Source: Rhineura floridana
Taxonomy: Eukaryota; Chordata; Lepidosauria; Squamata; Rhineuridae
NCBI RefSeq assembly: GCF_030035675.1
Contig: NC_084481.1
Location: 235,196,927 to 235,260,926 of the forward strand
DNA length: 64,000 bases
Reading direction: 5' to 3'
Under the pieces are notes generated by a model. The model had not been told where the DNA came from, searched no databases, and saw only the letters and a program-made list of their open reading frames with translations. Positions within the stretch are counted from its first letter, which is position 1. Every line of letters starts with the position of its first letter. The position numbers and the translations under genes are program-made. Below are positions 9,569 to 19,200 of this stretch, piece by piece.

Positions 9569-9798
9569 TTGTTGGTATGGGTGGTGGCCTGACACGATTC
9601 CAGTCGATCTAGTTTGAAGCGAGGGTGTACGCAGGCTGCCAGAAGAAACAGATCCCTGCCAGATCCCCACCTCTCAAGGGTTGTCTGCTGCTGCTTCAGC
9701 ATTTTGGGAGGAGGGGTGCCATGCATTGGTTCAGGAAGGCCACGTCTCCTTGCCTTTATTGCTTCTTCAATTGCTCTCAGCTTCTCAGGGTGTGCCCT
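9569..9798 (-). CDS. hAT-derived gene, middle exon
   Basis: The exon opens after a pyrimidine-rich acceptor (gttcttcttcctcag) and joins the previous exon in phase 0 across a 112-bp intron. The junction reads HFE/RAHPEKL, giving H-x4-H followed by P, the usual end of a BED finger. It continues with a basic linker and then LAACVHPRFKLDRLES, the block that precedes the dimerisation domain in hAT transposases. These two parts normally flank several hundred residues of catalytic domain, so the core looks deleted with the frame kept. It ends at a GTAAG donor after two bases of a codon. Confidence 0.6.
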
Positions 9799-9910
9799 CT
9801 GAGGAAGAAGAACAAAGCATGAATCCAAGAAAAAATGGAAGAGGAACTTCACAATTTAAACATAAACAGACAATGGACACTCTTTGAGGACCAGCATGAC
9901 AAAGGCTTAC

Positions 9911-10242
9911 CTCAAAATGTTTCTTCACATTGGATGAGGAGGAAACAGCTGATCTCAGATTTTTGATCCTTGGAAGGCAGTAATTGCATCGTACAACAAC
10001 ATTTTTCCCACTCTGGCTCACAAATGTACAAGCTTTCTCAAAGCCAAACCATGGTACTTGCTGTTCTGCAGATGTGGCTGTGGGCAACTGGCACTGCTTC
10101 ATGCCCTCCTCCTCCTCGTGCACAGGGCCTCCTTTCTGAACCTCACTTTCTAGTTTTGCCTCCTCAGGGTCAACAAGCTGTGACTCAAGTGGCCGCACTA
10201 ACTGACTGCTGCTCTCAGCAGCAAAACCTGCAACAGGCGTCT
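9911..10242 (-). CDS. hAT-derived gene, exon with BED zinc finger
   Basis: A 332-bp block between a pyrimidine-rich acceptor (tgtttattacag) and a GTAAGC donor. It begins inside a codon, so an upstream coding exon is expected but was not identified. The first part is acidic and glutamine/serine rich. The second is a BED-type zinc finger: an aromatic WFGF, then CNYC (C-x2-C) and the first histidine in KKHFE at the very end. The second zinc-binding histidine lies in the next exon. BED fingers bind DNA in hAT transposases and in ZBED host proteins derived from them. Confidence 0.6.
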
Positions 10243-10397
10243 CTGTAATAAACAAGAGATAATGCTCCTATATGGGTGAACTTCAGCTGTGATGTGCCCC
10301 CATCTCTTCCCCATGCTGCAAGATCCCCCAGTCAGAGTGGAAGTAAGCAGGTCGATAGCACAATTAAAAGAGATCCTATTTGCTCACTGAATAACCC

Positions 10398-10595
10398 TGC
10401 CTGGGCCAGTCTAACCTACTATCTCACAGGGTTGTTGTGAGAACAAAATGAGACTAGGGTTCAAATCCCCACATAGCCATGAAGCTCACTGAGTGACCTT
10501 GGGCCAGTCACTGCCTCTCAGCCTCATGAAAACCCTATTCATAGGGTCACCATAAGTTGGAATCAACTTGAAGGCGGTACATATATTTTTTATTT
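10398..10595 (+). mobile_element. Sauria-type SINE, rearranged
   Basis: A piece with cctactatctcacagggttg, typical of the L2-tailed SINE family, runs into a Sauria SINE from about 10448 (B-box gggttcaaatcccc) to the Bov-B-like end (ccataagttggaatcaactt). It looks like two SINE pieces joined. Confidence 0.65.
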
Positions 10596-11219
10596 TGAAT
10601 ATGATGATTATGATAATAAATATGCAGCATTTCAAATTAATTCTGTATGAGAAGCATTCCATGCCAAGCTTGGAAAACCAAGGATGAGGTATAAAATGTA
10701 GACAAAAATACTTTTGACAAAATGCCTTTTATATATATGAGCCTGGGTAGGGAACATTTAATCTAGCCTACTTGCTTTCAGCAAGAAGGGTTAAGTGCCT
10801 TCAGGCTAGGGCAGTCACCAGAAGGCCACAGCAGAGACAAAGGAGCCTAGTGTTGTGGAGATGTTAGATGGGAGCTTTGGGGAGTAAAGATGGAGGCTCC
10901 TGAAGGCTCCAATTCTAAACACACTTACTAAGGGATTAAGCCCCATAGAACTCAACAGGACTGACTTCTAAGTAGATATAGTTTGGACTGTGCTGTTGGT
11001 AAACCTTGACTAGGGTTCTTCTGCAAAGACATCCATATCCAAGCAGGGTTGGCAATCCCCTGCCTGGAATACCCTGCCCTTATCTTTTAATGTGGCTGCT
11101 CCAAATGTTTTTACAGATTTGACCCTTTACTTCAGAAAGAGGTCTGAAAAATGAGTAAGAGTAAGAAGTATCTTTTAAAATTGTTCTTTTCAATTCACTC
11201 TTGAATGAACATCATACCT
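10596..11219. other. No clear gene; one old repeat fragment
   Basis: The block near 10935-11000 (gattaagccccatagaactc, then gacttctaagta) also appears in diverged form near 39555-39620. It is probably an old dispersed repeat. The rest is unassigned. Confidence 0.3.
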
Positions 11220-11221
11220 AG

Positions 11222-11432
11222 GGCAGATCCACACCATTCCTTTAAAGCACATTCAACACCCATTTGAAGTACATGAATCCCACCACAGAATCATGGGAAC
11301 TGCAGTTTGTTAAGAGTGGTGAGAACTATAACTGTGAGGGGGAAATGACACTTCCCAGAATTCTTTAGGGGAAGTCATGCACTTTAAATGCGAGTTGGAT
11401 GTGCTTTACACATATTGTGTGAATCCGCTTAA
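11222..11432. mobile_element. Palindromic MITE
   Basis: Start (gggcagatccacaccattcc, then aaagcacattcaac) and end (gttggatgtgcttt, then gtgtgaatccgc) are imperfect reverse complements. The inner block ccagaattctttaggggaag resembles the MITEs at 51285 and 56428, so these may be one superfamily of palindromes. Confidence 0.6.
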
Positions 11433-11659
11433 TAAATTTTGCCTGCATGTAAATTGTTTTAATTAATTTTTCAAAATGAAAATAAGCTATAAAGTGTAGT
11501 GGGTGACCATGGGTTACTCACCATTTCTCAGCCTATCTGCCCCTCAGGATGAAAACAATGGAGAACCATGACTACCCCAAGGCATACTTAAAATGTAAAG
11601 GAAGTATTGTACAACCATAGTATGCAATTGGATACTTATAGGGACACAGCATGACAAAA

Positions 11660-12265
11660 CTGGGTGGAAGTAAAAGTTCTACACTTAGGAAAAAGAAACC
11701 AAATGCACAGTTTTAAGATGGGGGATACTTGGCTCAGCAGTACGACATGCAAGAAGGATCTTGGAATTGTTGTTGATCACAAGCTGAATATGAGCCAACA
11801 GTGTGATGTGGCTGCAAAAAAGGCAAATGCTATATCAGGCTGCATTAACAGAAGTATAGTTTCCAAATCATGTGAAGTATTAGTTCCCCTCTATTCAGCA
11901 CTGGTTAGGCCTCATCTTGAGTGCTGTGTCCAGTTCTGGTCTCTGCACTTCAAGAAAGATGCAGACAAACTGGAACAGGTTCAAAAGAGGGCAACAAGAA
12001 TGATCAGGGGACTGGAAACAACGCCCTATGAGGAGAGACTGAAGGAACTGGGCATATTTAACCTGGAGAAGAGAAGACTGAGGGGAGATATGATAGCACT
12101 CTTCAAGTATTTGAAAGGTTGCCACACAGAGGAGGGCCGGGATCTCTTCTCAATGATCCCAGAGTGCAGGACACAGAATAATGGGCTCAAGTTGCAAGAA
12201 GCCAGATTTTGACTGGACATCAGGAAAAACTTCCTAACTGTTAGAGCCATACAACAATGGAACTA
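11660..12265 (+). mobile_element. CR1 LINE fragment (ORF2 C-terminus)
   Basis: It translates continuously from 11664 to 12212 as the CR1 post-RT domain: KDLGIVVDHKLNMSQQCDVA, the LVPLYSALVRPHLECC block, [12 protein letters not shown] and LEKRRLRGDMIALFKYLKGC. The last 50 bp continue the same domain past one stop (arginine codon CGA replaced by TGA). The 3' UTR is missing, cut where the next LINE begins. Confidence 0.85.
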
Positions 12266-14640
12266 ATTACTAGAGATTGGGAGCAGTGACCACAGTGCTA
12301 TTAAATTAAACATACATGTAACTGGCCAATTGCCAAGAAAATCCAACACGGTCACATTTGACTTCAAAAGAGGAAACTTCACAAAAATGAGGGGATTGGT
12401 AAAAAGAAAGCTGAAAAACAAAGTCCAGAGGGTCACATCACTCGAAAATGCTTGGAAGTTGTTTAAAAACACTATATTAGAAGCTCAACTGGAGTGCATA
12501 CCGCAGATCAGAAAAGGTACCGCCAGGGCCAAGAAGATGCCAGCATGGTTAACGAGCAAAGTCAAGGAAGCTCTTAGAGTCAAAAAGTCTTCCTTCAGAA
12601 AATGGAAGTCTTGTCCAAATGAAGAAAATAAAAAAGAACACAAACTCTGGCAAAAGAAATGCAAGAAGACAATAAGGGATGCTAAAAAAGAATTTGAGGA
12701 GCGCATTGCTAAGAACATAAAAACCAACAACAAAAAATTCTATAAATACATTCAAAGCAGGAGACCATCTAGGGAGACAATTGGACCCTTGGATGATAAG
12801 GGAGTCAAAGGTGTACTAAAGAACGATAAGGAGATTGCAGAGAAGCTAAATGAATTCTTTGCATCTGTCTTCACAGTGGAAGATATAGGGCAGATCCCTG
12901 AACCTGAACTAACATTTGCAGGAAGGGATTCTGAGGAACTGAGACAAATAGTGGTAACGAGAGAGGAAGTTCTAAGCTTAATGGACAATATAAAAACTGA
13001 CAAATCACCGGGCCCGGATGGCACCCACCCGAGAGTTCTCAAAGAACTCAAAGGTGAAATTGCTGATCTGCTAACTAAAATATGTAACTTGTCCCTCGGG
13101 TCCTCCTCCGTGCCTGAGGACTGGAAAGTGGCAAATGTAACGCCACTCTTCAAAAAGGGATCCAGAGGGGATCCCGGAAATTACAGGCCAGTTAGCTTAA
13201 CTTCTGTCCCTGGAAAACTGGTAGAAAGTATGATTAAAGCTAGATTAACTAAGCACATAGAAGAACAAGCCTTGCTGAAGCAGAGCCAGCATGGCTTCTG
13301 CAAGGGAAAGTCCTGTCTCAGTAACCTATTAGAATTCTTTGAGAGTGTCAACAAGCATATAGATAGAGGTGATCCAGTGGACATAGTGTACTTAGACTTT
13401 CAAAAAGCGTTTGACAAGGTACCTCACCAAAGGCTTCTGAGGAAGCTTAGCAGTCATGGAATAAGAGGAGAGGCCCTCTTGTGGATAAGGAATTGGTTAA
13501 GAAGCAGAAAGCAGAGAGTAGGAATAAACGGACAGTTCTCCCAATGGAGGGCTGTAGAAAGTGGAGTCCCTCAAGGATCGGTATTGGGACCTGTACTTTT
13601 CAACTTGTTCATTAATGACCTAGAATTAGGAGTGAGCAGTGAAGTGGCCAAGTTTGCTGACGACACTAAATTGTTCAGGGTTGTTAAAACAAAAAGGGAT
13701 TGCGAAGAGCTCCAAAAAGACCTCTCCAAACTGAGTGAATGGGCGGAAAAATGGCAAATGCAATTCAATATAAACAAGTGTAAAATTATGCATATTGGAG
13801 CAAAAAATCTGAATTTCACATAGACGCTCATGGGGTCTGAACTGCCGGTGACTGACCAGGAGAGAGACCTCGGGGTTGTGGTGGACAGCATGATGAAAAT
13901 GTCGACCCAGTGTGCGGCAGCTGTGAAAAAGGCAAATTCCATGCTAGCAATAATTAGGAAAGGTATTGAAAATAAAACAGCCGATATCATAATGCCGTTG
14001 TATAAATCTATGGTGCGGCCGCATTTGGAATACTGTGTACAGTTCTGGTCGCCTCATCTCAAAAAGGATATTATAGAGTTGGAAAAGGTTCAGAAGAGGG
14101 CAACCAGAATGATCAAGGGGATGGAGCGACTCCCTTACGAGGAAAGGTTGCAGCATTTGGGGCTTTTTAGTTTAGAGAAAAGGCGGGTCAGAGGAGACAT
14201 GATAGAAGTGTATAAAATTATGCATGGCATTGAGAAAGTGGATAGAGAAAAGTTCTTCTCCCTCTCTCATAATACTAGAACTCGTGGACATTCAAAGAAG
14301 CTGAATGTTGGAAGATTCAGGACAGACAAAAGGAAGTACTTCTTTACTCAGCGCATAGTTAAACTATGGAATTTGCTTCCACAAGATGCAGTAATGGCCA
14401 CCAGCTTGGATGGCTTTAAAAGAAGATTAGACAAATTCATGGAGGACAGGGCTATCAATGGCTACTAGCCATGATGGCTGTGCTCTGCCACCCTAGTCAG
14501 AGGCAGCATGCTTCTGAAAACCAGTTGCCGGAAGCCTCAGGAGGGGAGAGTGTTCTTGCACTTGGGTCCTGCTTGCGGGCTTCCCCCAGGCACCTGGTTG
14601 GCCACTGTGAGAACAGGATGCTGGACTAGATGAGCATTCT
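12266..14640 (+). mobile_element. CR1/L3-like LINE, 5' truncated, young
   Basis: It begins in the last motif of the endonuclease (EIGSSDHSAI, the SDH box), runs through linker, RT and C-terminal domain, and has a 3' UTR of about 170 bp ending in the ggttggccactgtgagaaca and gatgctggactagatgagc blocks. That 3' end is the one seen in isolated tails at 32305, 40830, 41705, 44371 and 61505. It is a different subfamily from the CR1 at 23776-26545. Confidence 0.85.
12268..14468 (+). pseudogene. CR1/L3-like ORF2: RT with one stop
   Basis: A single frame of about 733 codons, interrupted only by a TAG at 13821-13823 between the RT and the C-terminal domain. Counting from 12330, the basic linker covers 1-150, NYRPVSLTSVPGKL is at 284-297, the first catalytic aspartate lies in YLDF near 356 and FADD is at 442-445. 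After the stop come the LGVVVDSMMKMSTQCAAAV block, VRPHLEYCVQFWSP, QKRATRMIKGME and LEKRRVRGDMIEVYKI. Only the tail of the endonuclease remains, so it could not move by itself. The intact frame implies recent activity of this lineage in the host. Confidence 0.85.
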
Positions 14641-15385
14641 AAAACTATTTTGAAACATGATTGCAATTAAAAATATTCTAAAAAGCACAATCACAGTTAA
14701 AAACATTTAAAAATATGTTTCATTTACACATCACACTCTAAGTGCTCATGGTGCTTTGCCTCTGATAATTTTGCAAATGAGGGAGGTGGGCTGAGAGTGC
14801 CTGAGGTTGCTGAGTGAGTTCATGGGATGCAAGTGAGATTAGAAGAACCAGCCACTGCATGTCAGAGAGCAGGCTGCCAAACCAAACTGGGAAATGTGGA
14901 AGGCACAATTTCTTTCCTCCTGTGACTCCAGCACTGGGACTCCACTTGCTGAGCTCAGAAGAATGAAGTATCATAATCAGTACCACAAAGCTGAAAGTAA
15001 ACAGATGAGGAAAACAGGGATTATCCTGGGTTTATAGAACATAATCAAGTTCAAATTTACCCAGACGATGAGTAATATAATTGGGGATTTAGTTAAATCT
15101 ATCACTTATGGCTTCTTTTATAGATAACCTCTCTCTTTAGAAATGAGATTAAGGGGGGAGGGAGGGTTTGGCTCTGTTAATTAAAGTCAAAAAAGTGATC
15201 TTAGGGGCAATTGAATTCCTAAATATTACTATTTTTTTCCTGTTTCTGGTATCTTGGAAGTTTAATAAGACAGGCGTCCTGTCCTTTAAAACAATGTGTG
15301 GCGTGCCATCATTTACATGCCGTTATGCCACAGCACGGCCTCATAGGCACACTTATCATTTAATAGCACTATTATATAATTTTAA
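14641..15385. other. No recognised feature
   Basis: No repeat motif or plausible exon identified. AT-rich runs near 14650-14720. Confidence 0.3.
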
Positions 15386-15440
15386 GCAGTCACGGCTTCT
15401 CCCAAAGAAACCTGGGAACTATAGTTTGTTAAGGGTGCTG

Positions 15441-15700
15441 ACAGTTGTTTTGTTGTTGTTGCTATATGCCTTCAAGTCGATTATGACTTATGTGACTCTA
15501 TCAATCTTTTATATATATATATATTCATAGGGTTTTCATGGTAAGAGGTATTGAGAGGTGGTTTACCATTGCCTTTCTCTAAGCCTACGACACCCAGTAT
15601 TCCCAGGAGGTCTCCCATCCAAGTACTAACCAGGACTGACCCTGCTTAGCTTCCAAGATCAGATGAGATCTGGTGTGTTCAGGGTAATATAGCTGTAGGC
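15441..15700 (-). mobile_element. 5S-rRNA-headed SINE with Bov-B-like tail
   Basis: On the minus strand, 15700 to about 15582 is a near full-length 5S rRNA-like sequence. It starts GCCTACAGC and includes aagctaagcagggtcagtcc and tagtacttggatgggagacc, then caccgggtg-equivalent and gtcgtaggc. The body then matches Sauria SINEs (ggcaatggtaaaccacctct, ttaccatgaaaaccctat) and ends in the Bov-B-like motif (ataagtcataatcgactt) and an (aac)n tail. The 5S internal promoter replaces the usual tRNA promoter. Confidence 0.85.
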
Positions 15701-15736
15701 AGGGTAGCTGTTAGAAAGCCCTTATTCCTCTCACAG

Positions 15737-15792
15737 AGGTCCAAAAGGAACTCTCAAACCTGAGTGAACGGGTGGTAAAATGGCAAATTTCC
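15737..15792 (+). repeat. CR1/L3 scrap inside a MITE
   Basis: About 55 bases (ccaaaaggaactctcaaacc, then gagtgaacgggtggtaaaat) align with the RT region at 13709-13765 of the CR1/L3 LINE. Too short for a normal LINE insertion, so captured filler is likely. Confidence 0.5.
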
Positions 15793-15984
15793 AACTCAGC
15801 ACCCTTAACAAACTATGGTTCCCAGGATTCTTTGGGGAAAGCCATGACTGCTTACGGTGATATGATGCTGCTTTGAATGTATAGTGCAGATGGGGCCTGA
15901 ATCCTCTTTGTTCCTACTCTCCGGTGCCTGCCACACACTCTTGGTGTGGCATGATCCCACATGGCTGCCTGGAGGAGATGTCAT

Positions 15985-16140
15985 AGCTTAATGGAAGAGG
16001 AGGTGCTTTGCATGCAGAAGATCCCAGGCTCAGTCCAATACACCCGTATCTAAAATCTCAGAGAGGAGGACTAAGGAAGAGCCTTCTCTCTGTCTTTGAG
16101 AATCTGCTGCCGATTGGAGTAAACAGCAGTCCGGGGCTAT
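15985..16140 (+). mobile_element. tRNA-SINE (second family), decayed
   Basis: Head gtcatagcttaatggaagag, then tttgcatgcagaagatccca and a degraded B-box. The gagagccgctg-type module is replaced by related but diverged text (gagaatctgctgccgattgg). Confidence 0.6.
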
Positions 16141-16596
16141 GAATTTGTTTAGATATATGTATTTATAAGCCAGCTTCCAAGACAAAAAAGCCCTGAGAAC
16201 TAAAACTAGAAGCAGTCAACAATCAAAATAAAATGCCATAATTTAAGACAGTCATTAGAAAGATCTCAAAGTCCAGCCAAGCAATCCATGAAATTGATTA
16301 AACCACTAAAAAAAATCCCACACAGTTTAAAACCAGCCGTAAAATAGCCCCCTCATAATCCAAAACCAGCCCACCTTCTTAACCAACAGACATTTTAACT
16401 AAAGGCACCGTTTCATGCAAAGCCCATTTCAAAGCCGAATCCATTGGGGACAGCCACATTTTCCTTGGGTTCTCTAAGTGGGGGCCTACCACTGAGAAGG
16501 CCCTGTTTCAAGTGGCCTGATGCTGATCTTAAGGCCTGGGCAGATTCATATGGGTGCAGCTGGTCCTCTAAATACCCTGGCTCCAAACCATTTAGG
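16141..16596 (-). mobile_element. L2-type LINE 3' end
   Basis: Read on the minus strand, an ORF2 end (around ggccttctcagtggtaggcc) is followed by an AT-rich UTR and the terminal region near 16145-16200. Several indels. A MITE-like block begins at about 16597. Confidence 0.6.
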
Positions 16597-16720
16597 GTAG
16601 GGGTGGGAAACCTTTTCAGCCCTTCTGGGCAACCTTGGAAGGGCCACATGCCAGTGGTGGATGCAGCCAGAGACAAAAGTGAGTGGAGCAATGCATATAA
16701 AAGTTATGTTGGTACAGTAG
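16597..16720. mobile_element. hAT-like MITE remnant (gtaggggtgggaaacc)
   Basis: The motif gtaggggtgggaaacctttt, then gggccacatgccagtggtgg, recurs in reduced form at 55525-55615 (aggtgtgaggaaccttctcc, ctgacagtggtgggcagata). It may extend to about 16960, but no matching terminus was confirmed. Confidence 0.4.
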
Positions 16721-17425
16721 ACTAGTTTGTACTCTCTCTCTCTCTCTCTGTCCTTCATCCAGGCAAGAACAGAATTCAAGAACAAATTCTGGCAAGGGAA
16801 AATCACTCAAGGAGAATGTGAAGCAACGCCATTGAGGGGTGTGGCATGGGGCAAGTCCCAAGGCCCAGACGGAGAGGCCTGCAGGGCCACACTTGTCCTC
16901 CGGCCTGAGGTCCCCCAGCTCTGTTCTAACCCAGCTGTCATCATCTCTCCCTTCTGACCAGATGACTGGGTGGGAAAGAAACACGTGACTGGCCCTGCCC
17001 ACAAGGTCCCAGCATTCATGCCAGGAAATTGCAGCCTGGGGGCATCACCCCGCAGGGCAGTGACTACCGCATCTCTTTGAGTGTGTGTGGAAGAGATAAA
17101 GAGCAGTGTGGCCTCAGTTTCATGTGGGAAGCTGCTGTGGAGGCACTCCTCCTCTGTAGCAGGGAGCAGAACCTGGTTTTGAGAGACCATATGGACTGTA
17201 AGCCCTGCGAGACTCTCTCCCTGCTTGCTGGCCTCTCTCCACCTGGCCTGGCAGGGTGGGGCCTTGTTTGACTGCAGCTGTAAAAGGTATCACTACCTGA
17301 AGATGCCAGAGACCACCTTGACTGTGGGGTGTTGTTTAGGGGCTACTGTTTGGGTAAAAATTTAATTCTGCTGGTGGTTTTTTTTGTTTTGCTGTTGTTG
17401 GGATTATGCTTTTGTATCTTATTGT
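16721..17425. other. No clear feature
   Basis: A (TC)n run at 16733-16750. Otherwise GC-moderate DNA with no recognised domain, possibly the rest of the MITE remnant upstream. Confidence 0.3.
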
Positions 17426-17429
17426 TGGA

Positions 17430-17515
17430 TCTTATTAGGCCAGTCAGAGTAGACAATACTGAGCTAGATGGACCAGTGGTCTGAGTCAGTATGGCAACTT
17501 CCTATGTGCCTATGC
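17430..17515 (+). mobile_element. tRNA-SINE 3' fragment
   Basis: ggccagtcagagtagacaat, tggaccagtggtctgagtca and caacttcctatgtgcct: the terminal module of the second SINE family, without the head. Confidence 0.65.
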
Positions 17516-17605
17516 ATTTATTTAAAGACTTTTAATTCTGATTAGTTCTACATTGGATAACAGAATGGACCAGGGGATTCCAGAAGGAAATCACCCTGTG
17601 CTTTA

Positions 17606-17925
17606 TGGATTATTTATTTATTTATTGTATTTGTATACTGCCCCATAGCCAAAGCTCTCTGGGCGGTTTACAGCAATGAAAAACATCAAAAACAAACATA
17701 TAAATTTAAAACACATCTTTTAAAAACAATTTAAAACACAATTAAAATTTTTAAAACAATTTAAAAAACACATGCTAAAATGCCTGGGAGAAGAGGAAAG
17801 TCTTGACCTGGCGCTGAAAAGATAACAGTGATGGCGCCAGATGCACCTCGTCAGGTGGATCATTCCATAATTTGGGGGCCACCACTGAGAAGGCCCTCTC
17901 CCTTGTTGCCACCATCCGAACAGCA
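17606..17925 (-). mobile_element. L2-type LINE 3' end
   Basis: The minus strand gives ggcaacaagggagagggcct, the end of ORF2 (gaaaagactttcctcttctc-like), an A/T-rich UTR and the terminal ggcggttca-type motif (accgcccagagagctttggc), ending in (aaat)n at 17606-17624. It abuts the Bov-B piece. Confidence 0.75.
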
Positions 17926-18990
17926 AAGCCTTTGACTGTGTAGATCATGACTGTGTAGATCATGAAAAACTATGGAATGCTTTAAAAGAAATGGGGGTGC
18001 CACAGCATCTGATTGTCCTGATGCGCAACCTATACTCTGGACAAGAGGCTACTATAAGGACAGAATATGGAGAAACCGATTGGTTCCCAATTGGAAAGGG
18101 TGTGAGATGGGTGTATTTTATCACCCTATTTGTTTACTCTGTACGCAGAACATATCATACAGAAATCAGGATTGGACCAAGATGAAGGAGGTGTGAAAAT
18201 TGGAGGGAGAAACATCAAGAATTTAAGATATGCAGACGATACCATACTACTAGCAGAAACCAGTAATGATTCGAAATGAATGCTGATGAAAGTTAAAGAG
18301 GAAAGCACAAAAACAGGACTACAGCTGAACGTCAAAAAGACTAATGACAACAGAAGATTTATGCAACTTTACAGTTGACAATGAGGACATTGAACTTGTC
18401 AAGGATTATCAATACCTTGGCACAATCATTAACCAAAATGGAGACAATAATCAAGAAATCAGAAGAAGGCTAGGATTGGGGAGGGCAGCTGTGAGAGAAC
18501 TAGAAAAGGTCCTCAGATGTAAAGATGTATCACTGAACACTAAAGTCAGGATCATTCAGACCATGGTATTTCCGATCTCTATGGATGTGAAGATTGGACA
18601 GTGAAAAAAGCGGATAAGAGAAAAATCGACTCATTTGAAATGTGGTGTTGGAGAAGAGCTTTGTGGATACCATGGACTGCAAAAAAGACAAATAATTGGG
18701 TGTTAGAACAAATTAAACCAGAACCATCACTAGAAGCTAAAATGATGAAACTGAGGTTATCATACTTTGGACACATAATGAGAAGACATGATTCATTAGA
18801 AAAGATAATAATGCTTGTAAAACAGAAGGAAGAAGAAAAAGAGGAAGGCCAAACAAGAGATGGATTGATTCCATAAAGGAAGCCACAGACCTGAACTTAC
18901 AGGATCTGAACAGGGTGGTTCATGACAGATGGTCTTGGAGGTCACTGATTCATAGGGTCGTCATAAGTCGTAGTCGACTTGGAGGCACAT
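17926..18990 (+). mobile_element. BovB: Bov-B (RTE) LINE fragment
   Basis: It translates as the Bov-B RT and C-terminus: LMRNLYSGQEATIRTEYGET, NLRYADDTILLAE, LKLNVKKT-like, EDIELVKDYQYLGTIINQNG, then FEMWCWRRALWIPWTAKKTN and MMKLRLSYFGHIMRRHDSLE. The 3' end (cataagtcgtagtcgacttg) is present. Several frameshifts and stops, and a 16-base tandem duplication of tgactgtgtagatcat at 17935-17967. Bov-B supplies the machinery for the Sauria SINEs nearby. Confidence 0.9.
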
Positions 18991-19009
18991 AACAGCAACA
19001 ACAATAGAT

Positions 19010-19200
19010 TGACCACTCCAGAATTTTCTCAGGGATTGCTGGCACACTGACTGGTCTGTAGTTCCCAGGTTGCTCCTTTTTGCCCTCCTTCAGTCATTCG
19101 TCACTTCACCCATCCTCTATGATTTCGCAAAGATAATAGACAGTCATTCTGAGAGTTCTTCAGCCACCTCTGCAATACTCTAGGATGCATGACTCCCTAA
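19010..19200 (-). mobile_element. CR1-clade LINE fragment
   Basis: It aligns with the minus-strand RT region at 25110-25300 of the younger CR1 (gactggtctgtagttcccag, then tctgagagttcttc, ctgcaatactctaggatgca). Highly diverged and short. Confidence 0.6.

Larger units (their letters stand above)
8479..10250 (-). mobile_element. Internally deleted hAT transposon
   Basis: The 3' terminus begins at 8479 with CAGAGCTTGGAAGATTACTT, followed by subterminal repeats of the agtaattac/gtaattgta type up to about 8640, as in many vertebrate hAT elements. Minus-strand exons encode a BED zinc finger and the hAT dimerisation region, while the DDE/RNase-H core is not visible. The opposite terminus was not found before a SINE at about 10398, so no target duplication can be shown. 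Confidence 0.75.
15386..15900. mobile_element. Palindromic MITE split by later insertions
   Basis: The left arm at about 15386-15440 (gcagtcacggcttctcccaa, then gtttgttaagggtgctgaca) and the right arm at about 15793-15900 (cagcacccttaacaaacta, then gaaagccatgactgct) are reverse complements. Between them lie a 5S-headed SINE and a scrap of CR1/L3 sequence. It is the same arm family as 51285 and 56428. Confidence 0.65.

Noticed and set aside
15582-15700. A functional 5S rRNA gene
   Set aside because: The sequence is diverged at promoter positions and runs into a SINE body and a Bov-B-like end, with no terminator-like T-run directly after the 5S part. It is a SINE head.
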